NCBI RefSeq assembly: GCF_021568705.1
Contig: NZ_JAKGTH010000008.1
Coordinates: 372,001 to 436,000 of the forward strand
DNA length: 64,000 nt
Reading direction: 5' to 3'
Source: Gillisia lutea
GTDB taxonomy: Bacteria; Bacteroidota; Bacteroidia; Flavobacteriales; Flavobacteriaceae
The notes beneath the pieces were generated by a model that searched no databases, had not been told where the DNA came from, and worked only from the letters and a program-made list of their open reading frames with translations. The translations under genes and the position numbers were made by a program. Positions 17,583-26,833 of the stretch are shown here, piece after piece. The number at the start of each line of letters is the position of its first letter. Positions within the stretch are counted from its first letter, which is position 1.

Positions 17583-18913
17583 GCAAGGACAGACGAGTCT
17601 ACGTATTCAAAGCGAACAAGTCCGTCTTCATCAATTTTTTTCAATTCAATTTGATGCAGGGTATTTACAAGATCGGGATTCCAATGTGTTTTAACTTTCA
17701 CATAATTCTCAGTGAATCCGTGAATAAATCCTTCTTTATTTTCGCTCTCAAAAAGAACCGTATGTGAGGTATTTATCTGACTTTCATAAAAGGCACGTCG
17801 CTTTTTAGCAGAAAGTCCACGCAACATTTTACTTCTTTTCTTTCTAACTTTTAAAGCCACCTCTCCCTGCATTTCAGCAGCGAGAGTATTATCTCTTTCA
17901 GAATAGGCAAAAACATGGAGATATGATATATCTAGATCACTTAAAAAGCGATAGGTCTCCAAGAATTGCTCTTCTGTCTCTCCAGGAAACCCAACAATTA
18001 CATCTACCCCAATACATGCATTAGGCATTACTTCCTTTATTTGAGTTACACGATCTACATATAATTCGCGTTGATACCTTCTTCTCATAAGCTTAAGAAT
18101 ATCATTGCTTCCACTTTGAAGAGGGATATGAAAATGAGGTACGAAGGTTTTACTTTGCGAAACAAAATCGATAGTTTCATTTTTCAATAAATTAGGTTCA
18201 ATAGAAGATATTCGCAGCCTTTCAATCCCATCAACTTCATCCAAAGCTCTAACCAGGTCTAAAAAAGTATGCTCATGTTTTTTATTCCCAAATTCACCTT
18301 TTCCATAATCTCCAATATTAACTCCTGTAAGTACAATTTCTTTAATTCCTTTTGCAGAAATCTCGGCAGCGTTCTTTAAAACATTTTCCAACTTATCACT
18401 TCTTGAAATCCCTCTTGCCAAAGGAATAGTACAATAGGTACATTTATAATCACACCCATCCTGAACTTTTAAGAACGCCCGTGTTCTATCCCCAAAAGAA
18501 TAGGCTCCAACATAAAAATCGGCGTCCTGAATTTCGCAGGAATGAATTTCAGCAAATTCATGTTTAGTGAGATCATTAATATAATCGGTGATTTTGAATT
18601 TTTCTGTTGCTCCAAGCACCATATCTACTCCATCTACATCTGCCAATTCTTCTGGCTTAAGCTGAGCATAACAACCAACTGCAATTACAAAAGCATCTTC
18701 ATTTACCTTTTGAGCCTGCTTTACAATACTTTTAAATCGTTTATCAGCATTCTCGGTTACTGAGCAAGTATTAATCACATATATATCAGCCTTTTCAGAA
18801 AAATCAACCTTTTGAAAACCTTCATCTTTAAATGACCTGGCTATGGTAGAAGTTTCCGAAAAATTGAGCTTACAACCCAATGTATAAAATGCTACTTTTT
18901 TATCCTTGCTCAT
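17579..18913 (-). CDS. mtaB: tRNA t6A37 methylthiotransferase MtaB
   Basis: 444 aa radical SAM enzyme that adds a methylthio group to t6A37 of tRNAs. N-terminal UPF0004 domain with the three cluster cysteines in LGCKLNFSE, NTCSVTENAD and VGCYAQL; radical SAM motif CDYKCTYC near residue 155; a C-terminal TRAM-like region (EGFIHGFTENYVKVKT). The sequence TLGCKLN and the CTIPLARG after the CxxxCxxC favour MtaB over MiaB or RimO. A TATATTTG box lies upstream at 18951-18958. Confidence 0.92.
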   Translation of the reverse strand: MSKDKKVAFYTLGCKLNFSETSTIARSFKDEGFQKVDFSEKADIYVINTCSVTENADKRFKSIVKQAQKVNEDAFVIAVGCYAQLKPEELADVDGVDMVLGATEKFKITDYINDLTKHEFAEIHSCEIQDADFYVGAYSFGDRTRAFLKVQDGCDYKCTYCTIPLARGISRSDKLENVLKNAAEISAKGIKEIVLTGVNIGDYGKGEFGNKKHEHTFLDLVRALDEVDGIERLRISSIEPNLLKNETIDFVSQSKTFVPHFHIPLQSGSNDILKLMRRRYQRELYVDRVTQIKEVMPNACIGVDVIVGFPGETEEQFLETYRFLSDLDISYLHVFAYSERDNTLAAEMQGEVALKVRKKRSKMLRGLSAKKRRAFYESQINTSHTVLFESENKEGFIHGFTENYVKVKTHWNPDLVNTLHQIELKKIDEDGLVRFEYVDSSVLA

Positions 18914-18950
18914 TACTATTAGCTTTAAATATTCTTCAAAAATAGGGCTG

Positions 18951-18958
18951 CAAATATA
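18951..18958 (-). promoter_or_regulatory. Candidate -7 box (TATATTTG) of mtaB
   Basis: Exact TAnnTTTG match on the minus strand, about 38 bases before the mtaB ATG. No TTTG at the usual -33 distance. Confidence 0.5.
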
Positions 18959-18988
18959 CCTACTTTAATTTGTTTACTAAGACTAACC

Positions 18989-20164
18989 TTAGGAATCTCT
19001 TCTGAATTTTGAGGTCTCTTCAAATACATGCTCTAGAATAGCCTTATCCTCATCGGTAAAGTCTATATTTCTACGTTTCATTACAATTTCGGCAACTTCA
19101 AAAGCTTTTACGGTCTTATAGGTAGACATTCCCCCGCTACCACCCCAGCTAAAGCTAGGAACGAAATTTCGAGGAAAACCGCTTCCAAAAATATTGGCAC
19201 TAACTCCCACTACTGTTCCGGTATTGAACATGGTATTTATGCCACATTTACTATGATCTCCCATCATCAAACCACAAAACTGAAGTCCGGTATTTGCAAA
19301 GCGCTCTGTCTCATAATCCCATAATCGTACTTCAGCATAATTATTCTTTAAATTAGAATTATTAGAATCGGCACCTAAATTACACCATTCCCCCAGAACG
19401 GAATTTCCTAAAAAGCCATCATGCCCTTTATTAGAATTAGCAAAAAGCACAGAGTTATTAACCTCTCCTCCCACTTTAGAATATGGACCAATAGTGGTAG
19501 GCCCGTAAATCTTGCTACCTAATTTTAAGATAGCATTATGACATAATGCAAACGGACCGCGAATTAAGCTTCCTTCCATAATTTCAGCATCTGCACCAAT
19601 ATAAATTGGCCCGTTAGACGCATTTAATGTAGCAAATTCAACCTTAGCCCCTTCTTCTACGAATATATTTTCGGGATTAATAACATTGTTAGATGAAGAC
19701 AATGGAGCACTATCCCTATTTTGAGTTAGTAGTTGAAAATCAGCTTTTATAGCTTCCCCATTCTTTGAAAATAAATCCCAAGTATGAGCAATTTGAAATG
19801 GCTTACCCTCCAGCTCTATCTGCGTACACTCATCAAAATCTATTTCTTCATCTTCAAGCGCATAAAATGCCACCACATCCTCCTCATAGAATATAGCTTG
19901 GTTTTGCTGCAACTTCATTACTTGCTCCACCAATTCTGAAGTAGGTAAAAAAGAAGCATTTATCATGATGTTAACCGGCATTTCTACCATCGGCCATTTT
20001 TCGGAAAGATAATCTTCAGTTATCGTAGAAGTAGTAGAGCCTAAATTCTTTTCCCATTTTTCACGAATGCTTAAAATCCCTACCCTCAAATCTGCAACGG
20101 GTCTCGTATAAGTAAATGGAAGTAATTTCTTTCTTGCGGAACCATCGAATAAAATATAATTCAT
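18989..20164 (-). CDS. GlmU-like putative sugar nucleotidyltransferase
   Basis: 391 aa. The N-terminal part begins MNYILFDGSARKKLLPFTYTRP, a GlmU-like N-terminus without the classic nucleotidyltransferase GxGTRM loop; the C-terminal part is a left-handed beta-helix with hexapeptide repeats (AEIMEGSLIRGPFALCHNAI, KIYGPTTIGPYSKVGG, LGADSNNSNLKN). Such Bacteroidota proteins are usually annotated GlmU family; which sugar they act on is not known to me. The missing GTRM-type loop makes uridylyltransferase activity uncertain. Confidence 0.8.
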   Translation of the reverse strand: MNYILFDGSARKKLLPFTYTRPVADLRVGILSIREKWEKNLGSTTSTITEDYLSEKWPMVEMPVNIMINASFLPTSELVEQVMKLQQNQAIFYEEDVVAFYALEDEEIDFDECTQIELEGKPFQIAHTWDLFSKNGEAIKADFQLLTQNRDSAPLSSSNNVINPENIFVEEGAKVEFATLNASNGPIYIGADAEIMEGSLIRGPFALCHNAILKLGSKIYGPTTIGPYSKVGGEVNNSVLFANSNKGHDGFLGNSVLGEWCNLGADSNNSNLKNNYAEVRLWDYETERFANTGLQFCGLMMGDHSKCGINTMFNTGTVVGVSANIFGSGFPRNFVPSFSWGGSGGMSTYKTVKAFEVAEIVMKRRNIDFTDEDKAILEHVFEETSKFRRDS

Positions 20165-20294
20165 TTCAAATTAATTTATTAGATATAAAAATACATGAAA
20201 ATTAAAATTGATGCTGCATTAACATTTTCAACTATATAATAATCAATTTAAATTAAAACTGATATCAGACATAATTAGAAAGTAGCTTTTAAAT

Positions 20295-20323
20295 AAAAAA
20301 AGCCTTCATTTCTGAAGGCTTTA
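20295..20323 (-). terminator. Terminator of rpmE2
   Basis: Minus-strand hairpin AGCCTTCA / TGAAGGCT with a 4-base loop followed by seven T. Confidence 0.8.
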
Positions 20324-20344
20324 TATAGTTACTAAGAAAAAAGA

Positions 20345-20596
20345 TTACTTTTTAAACTTAGCATATTTGTTCTTGAACTTGTCAATTCTACCTGCGGTAT
20401 CCAATAATTTAGATTTCCCGGTGTAAAAAGGATGTGAGGTTCTTGAGATTTCCATTTTTACTAATGGATACTCAACTCCTTCAACTTCAATAGTTTCTTT
20501 AGTGTTGGCGGTAGATTTAGTAATAAAAACTTCTTCGTTAGACATGTCTTTAAAAGCTACTAATCTATAATTTTCCGGATGGATTCCCTGCTTCAT
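20345..20596 (-). CDS. rpmE2: 50S ribosomal protein L31 type B
   Basis: 83 aa. Begins [20 protein letters not shown] and contains [20 protein letters not shown], the L31 signature. It has no cysteine, so it is the zinc-free type B form (the C+ form has a CxxC zinc site). It has its own promoter and terminator. In many bacteria the type B form is used when zinc is scarce, but in Bacteroidota it is often the only L31, so zinc control is not implied; no Zur-like box is obvious. Confidence 0.95.
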   Translation of the reverse strand: MKQGIHPENYRLVAFKDMSNEEVFITKSTANTKETIEVEGVEYPLVKMEISRTSHPFYTGKSKLLDTAGRIDKFKNKYAKFKK

Positions 20597-20634
20597 CTCT
20601 TTATTCTTTAAAATCGTGTTCGTTTTTCGAGTGG

Positions 20635-20664
20635 CAAATTTAAGTAAAATTACTAAATAACAAA
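20635..20664 (-). promoter_or_regulatory. Promoter of rpmE2 (TTTG-N18-TAAATTTG)
   Basis: Minus-strand TTTG (20664-20661), 18 bases, then TAAATTTG (20642-20635): both consensus elements at an ideal distance. Start of transcription would be near 20628, about 30 bases before the ATG. Confidence 0.72.
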
Positions 20665-20732
20665 CTAAAAGAGCAGTAAATTTTTAATATCCCAAAATAA
20701 ATTCTGAGAAAACAGGATGTGTAACGTTTTAG

Positions 20733-20740
20733 TATATTTG
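20733..20740 (+). promoter_or_regulatory. Candidate -7 box (TATATTTG) for the DUF4199-led operon
   Basis: Exact TAnnTTTG match 38 bases before the DUF4199 ATG; no clear -33 element. Confidence 0.5.
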
Positions 20741-20778
20741 TTTACTAACCATTATCTAACCAATTAAATCAATTTAAA

Positions 20779-21309
20779 ATGGAAAAATCAGTAAAATCTA
20801 CCGCAGTTACCTATGGAATTTATTTAGGTATTGCTTTATCCATCCTTACCATTGTTGCATATGCCTTCAATTTAGCATTATTTACAGAATGGTGGTTTGG
20901 GATATTCAGTTTTGTACTACTAATTGTTATCGGGATATTAGCTGTTAAATCAGCTAAAAAGCTTAAAACAACCTATTTTTCCTTTAAAAGCGCATTTACC
21001 ACCTATTTTGTAACTATACTTATTGGAACTTTAATATCAACAGTAATTAGTATTCTTCTTTTTAATTTCATTGATCCCGAAGCTGCAGAAACAGTAAAAG
21101 AGCTTTCTATAGAAGCAGCTCGTGGAATGATGGAAAAGTTCAATGCTCCCGAGTCTGATATTAATACTGCATTAGCGGAAATGGAGAAGGACAATCAATT
21201 TTCACTCATTAATCAATTAAAACGTTATGTATTTAGCTTAGCATTTCTATCTTTGATCGGGCTAATTATAGCATTGATCTTTAGAGAAAAAGATCCTAAC
21301 AAACAATAA
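20779..21309 (+). CDS. DUF4199 family membrane protein
   Basis: 176 aa with four membrane helices (about 10-30, 37-54, 72-95 and 145-167) and a soluble loop with EAAETVKELSIEAARGMMEKF between helices 3 and 4. This is the DUF4199 layout, common in Bacteroidota and often, as here, directly upstream of a family 2 glycosyltransferase. Function unknown. Six bases separate it from the GT2 gene. Confidence 0.85.
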   Translation: MEKSVKSTAVTYGIYLGIALSILTIVAYAFNLALFTEWWFGIFSFVLLIVIGILAVKSAKKLKTTYFSFKSAFTTYFVTILIGTLISTVISILLFNFIDPEAAETVKELSIEAARGMMEKFNAPESDINTALAEMEKDNQFSLINQLKRYVFSLAFLSLIGLIIALIFREKDPNKQ

Positions 21310-21315
21310 CTTTTA

Positions 21316-22275
21316 ATGCAATTATCCATAGTTATTCCTCTTCTTAACGAGGAAGAATCTTTAACTGAATTATATAATTGGATTGTATCTGTGATGCAAT
21401 CCAATTCCTATTCTTATGAAATAATTTTCATAGATGATGGTAGCACAGATCACTCCTGGAAAATCATTTCTTCCTTATCTTCAACAAATCCAGCGGTAAA
21501 AGGAATAAAATTCAACCGGAATTACGGGAAATCTCAAGCGCTACATGCCGGTTTTCTGGAAGCAAAAGGTGATGTGATCATTACTATGGATGCCGATTTA
21601 CAAGATAATCCCGAGGAAATCCCGGAATTATATAAAATGATAGAAGAACAACATTTCGATTTAGTTTCCGGCTGGAAAAAGAAGCGATATGATTCAGTTC
21701 TCACTAAAAACCTACCTTCAAAACTCTTCAACGCAGCAGCAAGAAAAACTTCAGGAGTAAAGCTTCATGACTTTAATTGCGGACTAAAAGCGTATCGAAG
21801 AAATGTGATAAAGAATATTGATGTGTACGGAGAAATGCACCGATACATTCCTGTGCTGGCCAAAAATGCCGGCTTTTCTAAAATCACTGAAAAGGAAGTA
21901 AAACATCAGGCCCGAAAATATGGGAAGACCAAATTTGGGATTGAGCGTTTTCTCAATGGTTTTTTAGACTTAATCAGCATCTGGTTTCTATCTAAATTTG
22001 GAAAACGCCCCATGCATCTCTTTGGAGCCTTAGGCGTACTCATGTTCTTCTTCGGGTTTATGGCCGCCAGCTGGATAGGCCTTTCTAAACTTTACAAAAT
22101 GTACCACGGGTTACCCAATATTCTTGTAACTCAAAATCCGTGGTTTTATATCTCCCTGATCCTCATGGTAATTGGTACTCAATTTTTCCTTGCAGGTTTT
22201 CTTGGGGAACTTATTTTAAGGAGCAAACGAGAAAAAGACCGCTATCTTATTAATAAAACTACTGGTATAAGTTAA
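21316..22275 (+). CDS. Family 2 glycosyltransferase, polyprenyl-phosphate type
   Basis: 319 aa GT2 of the DPM1/GtrB/ArnC group. LSIVIPLLNEEESL and IDDGSTD are the nucleotide-binding motifs, MDADLQD the metal-binding DxD, and LHDFNCGLKAYRR the acceptor region. Two C-terminal helices (about 232-258 and 274-300) hold it in the inner membrane. Family members move a hexose (or related sugar) from a nucleotide donor to undecaprenyl phosphate. Operon with DUF4199; the phosphohexomutase follows after 45 bases. Confidence 0.88.
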   Translation: MQLSIVIPLLNEEESLTELYNWIVSVMQSNSYSYEIIFIDDGSTDHSWKIISSLSSTNPAVKGIKFNRNYGKSQALHAGFLEAKGDVIITMDADLQDNPEEIPELYKMIEEQHFDLVSGWKKKRYDSVLTKNLPSKLFNAAARKTSGVKLHDFNCGLKAYRRNVIKNIDVYGEMHRYIPVLAKNAGFSKITEKEVKHQARKYGKTKFGIERFLNGFLDLISIWFLSKFGKRPMHLFGALGVLMFFFGFMAASWIGLSKLYKMYHGLPNILVTQNPWFYISLILMVIGTQFFLAGFLGELILRSKREKDRYLINKTTGIS

Positions 22276-22295
22276 TTCCTTTCCGCTTTAATGTT

Positions 22296-22303
22296 TATTT
22301 TTG
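22296..22303 (+). promoter_or_regulatory. Candidate -7 box (TATTTTTG) upstream of the phosphohexomutase gene
   Basis: TAnnTTTG match 18 bases before the ATG at 22321, in the short gap after the GT2 gene; no -33 element seen. Confidence 0.35.
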
Positions 22304-22320
22304 TCAGTAAATTTTAGATC

Positions 22321-24051
22321 ATGTCAAAAATAAAACCCGAAATATTAGCAAAAGCGCAAGCCTGGCTTGTAGATTCTTTTGATAAAAACACACAACAGGA
22401 AGTCAATAATCTAATTGAAACCGATCCGGTTGGTCTGGAAGAAAGCTTTTATAAAAATGCAGCTTTTGGTACCGGTGGAATGCGTGGCGTGATGGGTGTT
22501 GGACCAAACCGAATCAATAAATACACCTTAGGAAAGAATACTCAAGGTATATCCAATTACTTAAAAGAAGTTTTTAAAGGAGAAGACCTTAAAACAGTTA
22601 TTGCTTACGACTGTAGAAATAATAGTAAAGAACTTGCACAAATTGTTGCCGACGTTTTTTCTGCTAATCGAATTAGCGTTTATCTTTTTTCAGATCTTAG
22701 GCCTACCCCCGAACTTTCGTTTGCAGTAAAATATTTAAACTGTCACTGCGGAATCGTATTAACCGCAAGCCATAATCCTCCAGAGTATAATGGCTATAAG
22801 GTTTACTGGCAGGATGGTGGACAATTAGTACCACCACAAGATGCTGAGATTATTAAGGAAATTGAGCAACTGGATTATTCGGAAATCCATTTTAATGGAA
22901 ATAAATCTCTTATACATAGTATAGACACGAAAGTGGATGAAGCATTTATTGAAGCTTCGGTAAAAAACGGAAGTTTTGATACTTCTAAACAAGCAAAAGA
23001 AGATTTAACTATTGTTTTTACCTCGCTTCATGGAACTTCCAGCACCATAAACCCTAAAGTTCTTGAGCGCGCAGGTTACACCAACGTGAACCTTGTAAAA
23101 GAACAGGCTGAGCCTAACGGGAATTTCCCAACTGTTAAATCACCAAATCCGGAGGAACCGGAAGCTTTAGAATTAGCTCTAAAATTAGCAGAAGAAAAAA
23201 ATGCCGATATCGTAATTGGTACAGATCCGGATGCTGACAGATTAGGAGTAGCTGTACGTGATCTCGATAACAAGATGATACTTCTCAATGGAAATCAAAC
23301 CATGTTAGTAATGACGTGGTTCTTGCTGGACCAGTGGAAGAAACTAGGTAAATTAGACGATAAGTCCTTTGTTGCCTCTACAATTGTTTCTACCCCGATG
23401 ATGAAAGCGGTAACCGAGGGTTACGGAGCAAGATATTTTGAAGTACTTACAGGCTTTAAATGGATTGCAAAATTGATAAAAGACCACCCTGAATTAAATT
23501 TTGTAGGTGGCGGGGAAGAGAGCTTTGGGTTTATGGTTGGTGATTTTGTACGCGATAAAGATGCCTCCACTTCCACCCTACTCGCTTGTGAGATAGCAGC
23601 TCAAATGAAAGAGCAGGGAAGTTCGTTCTATAAAAAACTTATTGAGCTATATGCTGAATATGGCTTATACAGAGAAGAACTTATATCACTAGTAAAAAAA
23701 GGCATTGATGGAGAAGCCCAGATCAAACAGATGATGATCGACCTTAGAGAAAATCCATTAACCGAAATAAATGGTGAAAAAGTAGTACTTATTGAAGATT
23801 ACCAATCTTCAATTGCTAAAAATGTACAGAACCACACTCAGGAAACTATGGACGTTCCTAAATCCAATGTGTTGATCTATTACACAGAAGAAGGCACTAA
23901 AATAGCTGCCAGACCTAGTGGTACCGAACCTAAGATCAAATTCTACATCAGTGTAAATCAAGAACTGGATAAACCAGAAGATTTCACTGAACTGAATAAT
24001 ATTTTAGCAAAGCGCATTGAAAGAATTAAATCTGATCTACAGGTAGATTAA
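22321..24051 (+). CDS. Phosphoglucomutase/phosphomannomutase family protein
   Basis: 576 aa phosphohexomutase of the PGM2/PgcA type. The phosphoserine loop TASHNPPEYNG (about residue 144), the metal loop DPDADRLGV (about 304-312), the sugar loop GGEES (about 400) and the C-terminal phosphate loop RPSGTEPK are intact. It interconverts hexose 1- and 6-phosphates, feeding nucleotide sugars. It may supply the GT2 upstream. A TATTTTTG box at 22296-22303 could give it a separate promoter. Confidence 0.9.
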   Translation: MSKIKPEILAKAQAWLVDSFDKNTQQEVNNLIETDPVGLEESFYKNAAFGTGGMRGVMGVGPNRINKYTLGKNTQGISNYLKEVFKGEDLKTVIAYDCRNNSKELAQIVADVFSANRISVYLFSDLRPTPELSFAVKYLNCHCGIVLTASHNPPEYNGYKVYWQDGGQLVPPQDAEIIKEIEQLDYSEIHFNGNKSLIHSIDTKVDEAFIEASVKNGSFDTSKQAKEDLTIVFTSLHGTSSTINPKVLERAGYTNVNLVKEQAEPNGNFPTVKSPNPEEPEALELALKLAEEKNADIVIGTDPDADRLGVAVRDLDNKMILLNGNQTMLVMTWFLLDQWKKLGKLDDKSFVASTIVSTPMMKAVTEGYGARYFEVLTGFKWIAKLIKDHPELNFVGGGEESFGFMVGDFVRDKDASTSTLLACEIAAQMKEQGSSFYKKLIELYAEYGLYREELISLVKKGIDGEAQIKQMMIDLRENPLTEINGEKVVLIEDYQSSIAKNVQNHTQETMDVPKSNVLIYYTEEGTKIAARPSGTEPKIKFYISVNQELDKPEDFTELNNILAKRIERIKSDLQVD

Positions 24052-24061
24052 CCCCTATTAA

Positions 24062-25885
24062 ATGAATTACTTTAAAAAAATCCTTCAATTTGCAAGGCCT
24101 TACAAGCAATATGCAGTATTAAATATTGTCTTTAATATACTATATGCTCTTTTTAGCACATTATCTTTTATTGCCTTAATTCCGGTTATTAATATTCTTT
24201 TTGGTGAAAATGAACGCATAGACACCTTACCAACTTGGCAGGGAATAACTGGCATAAAAGATTATTCTATTGATTATTTCAACTATCATGTAAGTCAACG
24301 TATTGCCGAAGATGAAGTTTCGGCTTTAGTGTTTATTTGTGGGATAGTTGTTTTGTTGTTCTTCTTAAAGAACCTATTCGGATATCTTGCTGCTTTTTTT
24401 ATTACATTTCTTAGAAATGGTATTCTAAGAGACCTACGTGATGCTGTTTATAGAAAGATCTTATTCTTACCGGTCTCTTATTTTTCAGAAAAGAAAAAAG
24501 GAGATACCATTTCACGAATTACAGCAGATGTAAATGAAGTTCAAAACTCCTTTCTTTCAATTTTAGAGCTTATTGTTAGGGAGCCTCTTACTATTGTCTT
24601 CACCATTATTGCAATGTTAATGATTAGTGCTAAGCTTACTCTCTTTGTTTTTGTATTCTTACCAATTTCCGGATTTATAATTTCAATGATTGGTAAGTCG
24701 CTGAAAAAACAGTCGAGCCAGGCGCAGGAAGAAAATGGAAATTTCTTATCTATAGTGGAAGAAACTTTATCGAGCCTAAAAATCATTAAAGGTTTTAATG
24801 CTGAAGACCAATTTCAGAAAAAATTTGAAGGATCTACAACACGGCTCAACACCATTTTAAACGCGCTGGTTAACCGCCAAAATCTTGCTTCTCCAGCTAG
24901 TGAATTTCTAGGAATATTTGTAATTGTTATTATTCTCTGGTTTGGAGGTAATATGGTGTTAGTTGAAGGTACCCTGGACGGCGCAGCCTTTATAGCTTTT
25001 CTGGGATTGGCCTACAATATCTTGACCCCCGCAAAACAGATTTCCAAAGCTTCTTATAGCGTAAAAAAAGGAAATGCGGCTGCTGAACGAATTATTGAAG
25101 TTTTAGAAACACCAACCACTTTAATAGAAGCACCTAATGCGACTTCTTTAGTGGGATTTGAAAGAGAAGTAGCTATAGAAAATGTAGATTTTAAATATGA
25201 AGATGAGCTGGTATTAAAAAAATTCAATTTAACTGTTCCAAAAGGAGCCACAGTAGCTTTGGTGGGGCAATCTGGAAGCGGGAAATCTACAATCGCCAAC
25301 CTGGTTACAAGATTTTACGATGTTAATGCAGGAAGCATTAAAATTGATGGAAATGATATTAAGCAAGTAACAAAATACTCCCTCCGGAATTTAATGGGAT
25401 TGGTTACGCAAGATTCTATATTATTTAATGACAGTATTAAAAATAATGTTGCTTTAGGAAAGTTAGGCGCATCGGAAGATGAGATAATTGAAGCACTAAA
25501 AATTGCAAATGCCTGGGAATTTGTAAAAGAACTTCCAAAAGGTCTGGAAACCAATATTGGAGATAGCGGTAATAAATTAAGCGGAGGTCAAAAACAACGT
25601 CTTTCCATTGCGCGCGCAGTATTAAAGAATCCTCCAATTATGATCTTAGATGAAGCCACTTCTGCTTTGGATACCGAAAGCGAAAAACTCGTACAAAAGG
25701 CTTTGGAGAACATGATGAAGAACAGAACATCAATTGTTATAGCTCACCGTTTATCTACTATACAAAATTCCGATCTTATTGTGGTTTTACACAAGGGTGA
25801 AATTGTAGAGCAAGGCAAACATGATGAATTATTAAATAAAAATGGGACTTATAGAAAATTAGTGGAGATGCAGTCTTTCGACTAA
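24062..25885 (+). CDS. ABC exporter, MsbA-like (fused membrane and ATPase domains)
   Basis: 607 aa half-transporter. Six membrane helices within residues 15-330, then an ATPase domain with Walker A GQSGSGKST, Q-loop VTQDS, signature LSGGQKQR, Walker B IMILDEATSALD and the H-loop AHRLS. The layout matches MsbA lipid flippases, which act as dimers. Lipid A or a related glycolipid is the likeliest cargo, by family only. It starts 11 bases after the phosphohexomutase gene and ends before a set of three hairpins. Confidence 0.88.
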   Translation: MNYFKKILQFARPYKQYAVLNIVFNILYALFSTLSFIALIPVINILFGENERIDTLPTWQGITGIKDYSIDYFNYHVSQRIAEDEVSALVFICGIVVLLFFLKNLFGYLAAFFITFLRNGILRDLRDAVYRKILFLPVSYFSEKKKGDTISRITADVNEVQNSFLSILELIVREPLTIVFTIIAMLMISAKLTLFVFVFLPISGFIISMIGKSLKKQSSQAQEENGNFLSIVEETLSSLKIIKGFNAEDQFQKKFEGSTTRLNTILNALVNRQNLASPASEFLGIFVIVIILWFGGNMVLVEGTLDGAAFIAFLGLAYNILTPAKQISKASYSVKKGNAAAERIIEVLETPTTLIEAPNATSLVGFEREVAIENVDFKYEDELVLKKFNLTVPKGATVALVGQSGSGKSTIANLVTRFYDVNAGSIKIDGNDIKQVTKYSLRNLMGLVTQDSILFNDSIKNNVALGKLGASEDEIIEALKIANAWEFVKELPKGLETNIGDSGNKLSGGQKQRLSIARAVLKNPPIMILDEATSALDTESEKLVQKALENMMKNRTSIVIAHRLSTIQNSDLIVVLHKGEIVEQGKHDELLNKNGTYRKLVEMQSFD

Positions 25886-25904
25886 AGAGGTTTCACTTCA
25901 AATA

Positions 25905-25946
25905 AAACGCCCGATAAGTAAAAAATCTTATCGGGCGTTTCTTGTT
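25905..25946 (+). terminator. Terminator of the DUF4199-GT2-PGM-ABC operon
   Basis: Stem ACGCCCGATAAG / CTTATCGGGCGT (12 perfect pairs) with loop TAAAAAAT, followed by TTTCTTGTTTT. Confidence 0.85.
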
Positions 25947-26255
25947 TTAAAAACAAAAAATGGATGAAGTAGGTTCATCCATTTTTGAGAAATTTTCATT
26001 TTTGGGGAAAATGAAAACTAACTTAGATTCAATTTAACTGCTTGGGGCAAAAAAAGACTCTATCATATTAACAATATCAAATATAGCCACTTTTTATCAT
26101 CCACCAAACATTTTTAGCATTTAATCTTGTTAAAATTGTACTTAATCGATGTAAATATCTATTTTTCCTACAAAATTCCTACAAAAATTTATAGAAATTA
26201 ATATTCTTCAGCTTATAATCTTTCAATAACTTTAGCCCGTAAATAATCCCCTGTA
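25946..26255. other. Intergenic region with two further hairpins and a tandem repeat
   Basis: After the terminator come two more perfect inverted repeats: AAATGGATGAA/TTCATCCATTT (25958-25984) and TTTTCATTTT/AAAATGAAAA (25993-26017). Further on is a tandem direct repeat, CCTACAAAATT then CCTACAAAAATT (26167-26189), and a TAACTTTAG sequence near the ECF gene that only partly fits a -7 box. No gene or tRNA seen. The promoter of the ECF operon should lie in 26020-26250. Confidence 0.5.
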
Positions 26256-26801
26256 TTGAAAAAGGATGACGCCAAACTGCTTGCTCAGTTAAAAACGCTA
26301 CCTACCAGAAACGAGGCCTTTAAAAAGTTACTTCAACTTTATAAAGAGCGTCTTTATTGGCATATTAGAAATATTGTTAAAAATCATGATGATACTGATG
26401 ATGTATTACAAAACACTTTTATCAAAATTTATAATAATATAGACAACTTTAAAGGGGAAAGTCAGTTATACTCGTGGATGTATCGCATTGCTACTAATGA
26501 AGCAATCACATTTTTAAATCAAAAAGCAAAGAGATTACAATTAAATTCTGAAGAGCTTCAGCATTATTTGGTTGAAAATATTGAAAGTGACATTTATTTT
26601 GAAGGGGACGAGATCCAATTAAAACTTCAGAAGGCTATTGCAGGCCTTCCACAAAAGCAACAACAGGTATTTAATATGAAGTATTTTCAGGAAATGAAGT
26701 ATCGTGAGATATCAGAAATCCTGGAGACTAGTGAGGGGGCTTTAAAAGCTTCTTATCATTTAGCCGTAAAAAAAATAAAAGAAAGTTTAAAGATCGATTA
26801 A
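26256..26801 (+). CDS. ECF-type RNA polymerase sigma factor
   Basis: 181 aa. Region 2 is seen in RLYWHIRNIVKNHDDTDDVLQNTFIKIYNN and LYSWMYRIATNEAITFL; region 4 in LPQKQQQVFNMKYFQEMKYREISEILETSEGALKASYHLAVKKI (quoted here in parts). TTG start at 26256; no ATG is nearby and the N-terminus fits. First gene of a three-gene operon whose other two encode a single-pass membrane protein and a Spy-like exported protein, as expected for a sigma factor held by a membrane anti-sigma factor. Confidence 0.88.
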   Translation: MKKDDAKLLAQLKTLPTRNEAFKKLLQLYKERLYWHIRNIVKNHDDTDDVLQNTFIKIYNNIDNFKGESQLYSWMYRIATNEAITFLNQKAKRLQLNSEELQHYLVENIESDIYFEGDEIQLKLQKAIAGLPQKQQQVFNMKYFQEMKYREISEILETSEGALKASYHLAVKKIKESLKID

Positions 26802-26833
26802 ACCTTTTTATAAAAAGTTAGTCTTATAATTGA

